NCBI GenBank assembly: GCA_904502145.1
Contig: CAJGDH010000013.1
Location: 1 to 16,723, forward strand
Reading direction: 5' to 3'
DNA length: 16,723 bases
Origin: an uncultured Eubacterium sp.
Lineage (GTDB): Bacteria; Bacillota; Clostridia; Lachnospirales; Lachnospiraceae
This document shows, piece after piece, positions 14,419 to 16,723 of this stretch. The translations under genes and the position numbers were made by a program. The notes beneath the pieces were generated by a model. That model worked only from the letters and a program-made list of their open reading frames with translations, was not told where the DNA came from and ran no database searches. The first letter of the stretch is position 1. Each line of letters opens with the position of its first letter.

Positions 14419-16723
14419 TCACCCTGTCTCCGGTCGGTCCCCGGATTTTTCTTTCGTGGTCTGATCTCCTTTTTCCTCTGTTCCGCCGGGAGCCCTATCT
14501 TTCCCTTCAGTCTGCCCGGCCGGAAGGGTTTCCCTCTCCCCGGTCTGTCCGGCCGTGGGGGGTTCCTTCTCCCCGGTCTGTCTGCCGGCAGCGATACTGC
14601 GGGGGTCGATGAATTCGAGCCGCCACCGGTATCTTCCGGTTTCCGGATCCTTCTCGTAATAAAAATAGGCGGAGAATTTATTCCCTTTCTTGCTTACACA
14701 TCCGTGAAATCCTACTTTGCCGTGCTCCAGAAGGATCTTGACCATATCGTAGGTCACCTTCTTCCCGAGGGAAGTGATGAAACGGTCATTCTTCCAGATG
14801 GCATACTTGCAGCCTTTCTTCCATCCGGAGCAGCTGAAGGCCCTCTCCGTCTCCACCACCGGGGCTCCGCATTCCGGGCAGATGCCCGCCGGCTCCGTAT
14901 GAAGGGGAGTGAGGGGAGCTGTCCCCCCGAAGACCTTGTCATTTTTGATCTTGTCCACCGCATCGCGCACAAAGTCTTCGATCATGCGGATAAAGTCATC
15001 TTTTCTGAATTTCTTTTTCTCGATATCCGAGAGTGTTTTTTCCAGTTTCCCTGTGTATTCCAGATCAAAGAGGTCCCTGGCAGGAAATGTCTCGACGATC
15101 TGACGACCCAGATCCGTACAGATCAGGCTTTTTCCCTTGGCGCGGATATATCCTGCGTCCTTCAATTTGCGGATCGTCTCCGCCCTGGTGGCGGGAGTGC
15201 CGATGCTGAAACCGCTCAGGATGGCCATCATCATCTCCTCGGAATCCTCGTCTTCAAATTTTCTGCCGCAGGTCTCCATCACCATCAGGAGGGTCTTCTC
15301 CGTGTGGTGTTTGGGTGGCTTGCGCTCCACTTCATTGACCTCCGCTTTCGACAGGAGAACCTCGTCCCCTTCCTCCACGGGGGGAAGGATCACTTCCTTG
15401 GCATCCACTCCCTCGATCAGCTTCCACCCGTATTCCAGCTGGATCTTTCCCTTGGCGACGAAGATTCCCTCAAGGTCCACATCCTTTACCTTCAGGTGGA
15501 GGACCGTATCCTCCGCCTGGGCCACGGGCATGAACTGGGCCAGGAATCTGTTCCTGATGGCCTCATAGACCAGGCGCTCCCCCTCATTCAGGGATTTGGG
15601 AATGACGTAGGTGGGAATGATGGCCGAATGACTCTCCACCTTTGTGCTGTCGAAAACCCGCTTTGAGGTATGGAAACGGATCTGATCCTGATAAGGATGG
15701 TCCTTCTTGTGGATCTCGAGGACTTTCCTTGTCTTGTCGATGAGACTCTCATCCAGGACCGGGCTGGCCGTTCTGGGGTAGGTGATCAGCTTCTTCTCAT
15801 AGAGATTCTGGGCGGTCTTCAGTACCCGGTCCGATGTCCAGCCTTTATATTTACTTGTGATATATCCCTGAAGGTTGGACAGGTTGAAAAGATAGGGGGC
15901 ATATTCCTTCTTTTTGGTCACCTTTTTGAGGATGATCTCCGCGGGATGGCCCTCGATCTCGGTACGGATCTTCTCCAGCTCTTCCGGGGAATCAAATTTC
16001 TCATTGTCCCCCACATAATAGATGCCTTCAAAGTCCTTCTTGTCTTTGGTCTCAAATATCGCCTTCAGTTTATAGTATTTCGTTATGGTGAACTGTTCGA
16101 TCTCCTTGTCCCGGTCGTAGATGATCTTGAGGGTAGGCATGATCACCCGGCCGATATTCAGGAGCCGGACATTATTCTGGGCGCGGAACTTTAAAGTGGC
16201 GACGGAAGTCAGGTTGATCCCGATGAGCCAGTCGGCGATCTGCCGGCCGAAGCCTGCGTCCTGAAGGGACTGCATGTCCTCGTTGGGAATCAGGGAGGCC
16301 AGCCCCCTGTTGACCTCGCGGGATGTCCATTCACTAAGAAGGATCCTCTCCACCGGTTTTCCCGGCTTCAGATACCCGATGATCTCATCGGCGATGATCT
16401 GTCCTTCCCTGTCATCATCCGTGGCGGAGATGATCCCCTCCACATCCTGACGGTCCGTCAGGTCCTTGATGATCTGAAGCTGCCTGGCCACACCGGCATC
16501 CGGTTTGTCCTTCTTTGCGGGATCCGTTTTCACCTTGTATAAGAACTCTTCGGGAATAAAAGGAAATCTCTCGATCTTCCAGCGCTTCATGTCCGAATCA
16601 TAGTCCCCGGCATCATACAGCTGCAGAAGATGGCCGAAGGCCCATGTGATCACATAGTTTTCTCCTTCGTAATAACCGTTTTTTCTGACGGCGGAGGTGG
16701 CGTCCGCGATATTTTTTGCCACG
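14419..16723 (-). CDS. topB: DNA topoisomerase III (type IA), N-terminus outside window
   Basis: The visible 767 residues begin inside the Toprim domain. The first codon in view (16720-16722) is GTG for the valine of the usual E-K-P-S-V-A-x-x-I-A motif, not a start, so about ten residues lie beyond the edge. Toprim acidic motif TDDDREGQ is at visible residues 101-108, NIGRVIMPTLKIIYDR at 189-204, catalytic tyrosine Y315 in ITYPRTAS, and IGTPATRAETIRKL at 507-520. A C-terminal zinc ribbon uses C615, C618, C631 and C638. The enzyme cuts and passes single strands to resolve replication and recombination intermediates. The last 55 residues are a charged, low-complexity tail built from 11-residue repeats. 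It heads the visible unit with the lysine-rich lipoprotein. The sequence is closer to TopB than TopA because of the motif set and single ribbon. Confidence 0.93.
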   Translation of the reverse strand, partial: VAKNIADATSAVRKNGYYEGENYVITWAFGHLLQLYDAGDYDSDMKRWKIERFPFIPEEFLYKVKTDPAKKDKPDAGVARQLQIIKDLTDRQDVEGIISATDDDREGQIIADEIIGYLKPGKPVERILLSEWTSREVNRGLASLIPNEDMQSLQDAGFGRQIADWLIGINLTSVATLKFRAQNNVRLLNIGRVIMPTLKIIYDRDKEIEQFTITKYYKLKAIFETKDKKDFEGIYYVGDNEKFDSPEELEKIRTEIEGHPAEIILKKVTKKKEYAPYLFNLSNLQGYITSKYKGWTSDRVLKTAQNLYEKKLITYPRTASPVLDESLIDKTRKVLEIHKKDHPYQDQIRFHTSKRVFDSTKVESHSAIIPTYVIPKSLNEGERLVYEAIRNRFLAQFMPVAQAEDTVLHLKVKDVDLEGIFVAKGKIQLEYGWKLIEGVDAKEVILPPVEEGDEVLLSKAEVNEVERKPPKHHTEKTLLMVMETCGRKFEDEDSEEMMMAILSGFSIGTPATRAETIRKLKDAGYIRAKGKSLICTDLGRQIVETFPARDLFDLEYTGKLEKTLSDIEKKKFRKDDFIRMIEDFVRDAVDKIKNDKVFGGTAPLTPLHTEPAGICPECGAPVVETERAFSCSGWKKGCKYAIWKNDRFITSLGKKVTYDMVKILLEHGKVGFHGCVSKKGNKFSAYFYYEKDPETGRYRWRLEFIDPRSIAAGRQTGEKEPPTAGQTGERETLPAGQTEGKDRAPGGTEEKGDQTTKEKSGDRPETG
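14452..14583 (-). repeat. 33-bp (11-residue) degenerate tandem repeats in the topB tail
   Basis: Four 11-residue units can be aligned: RQTGEKEPPTA, GQTGERETLPA, GQTEGKDRAPG, and a weaker GTEEKGDQTTK. At the DNA level, a 15-base block beginning TCTCCCCGG on the plus strand recurs exactly 33 bases apart (14535-14549 and 14568-14582), with a decayed third copy near 14502-14516. This is expansion by slippage inside a coding tail. Confidence 0.75.

Noticed and set aside
14329..15666. 445-codon plus-strand frame antisense to topB
   Set aside because: It is a shadow of conserved topoisomerase codons, without a ribosome site or domain.
16720..16722. GTG as the start codon of topoisomerase III
   Set aside because: It encodes the valine in the conserved K-P-S-V-A-K-N-I-A stretch, so the gene continues past the right edge.

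Overview
The window looks like an ordinary stretch of chromosome from a gut-type Clostridia bacterium, most likely Lachnospiraceae. The reasons are moderate GC by eye, strong AGGAGG-type ribosome sites, near-consensus sigma-A promoters, Gram-positive lipoprotein signal peptides, and families common in that group (trigger-factor-like lipoprotein, DUF1294, MtnK-like kinase, DUF853 ATPase, type IA topoisomerase with a C-terminal zinc ribbon). The taxonomic call is an inference from style and gene content. I see no insertion sequence, phage gene, CRISPR array, tRNA or rRNA.

Layout from left to right. A secreted Ig-like (Big_2) protein runs off the left edge on the minus strand and has its own promoter. 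Next on the minus strand are a repeat-containing cytosolic protein and a lipoprotein built on a trigger-factor/FKBP scaffold, driven by a perfect-consensus promoter with a dyad at its start point. A three-gene minus-strand unit follows: a zinc-ribbon protein, a Nudix-SGNH fusion enzyme, and a DUF1294 membrane protein translationally coupled to it. A clear terminator separates this unit from a second pair, an MtnK-like sugar kinase followed by a calcineurin-like phosphatase. The kinase is transcribed divergently from the only plus-strand unit: a phosphoribosyltransferase-fold protein and an intracellular GH13 amylase-family enzyme, with a strongly structured spacer of about 150 nt between them. 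A bidirectional terminator closes that unit against a convergent minus-strand pair, a PAP2 phosphatase and a DUF853/HerA-type ATPase. Farther right on the minus strand are an alpha/beta-hydrolase esterase, a lysine-rich lipoprotein, and DNA topoisomerase III, whose first few residues lie beyond the right edge.

Most of the window is housekeeping or accessory metabolism, with no single defence or mobile system. The best candidate for something undescribed is the intercistronic RNA-like element at about 7705-7847. It has three successive helical domains, one containing a tandem G-A/A-G mismatch pair inside an otherwise paired arm, and it sits just upstream of the amylase ribosome site. Other points worth a second look are the Nudix-SGNH fusion, the extracytoplasmic trigger-factor derivative, the phosphoribosyltransferase-like protein that lacks both acidic residues of its PRPP loop, the kinase with an altered twin-arginine site, and the glycine-every-four-residues tail of the ATPase. 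All structures, families and promoters were read by eye; no search or folding program was run.
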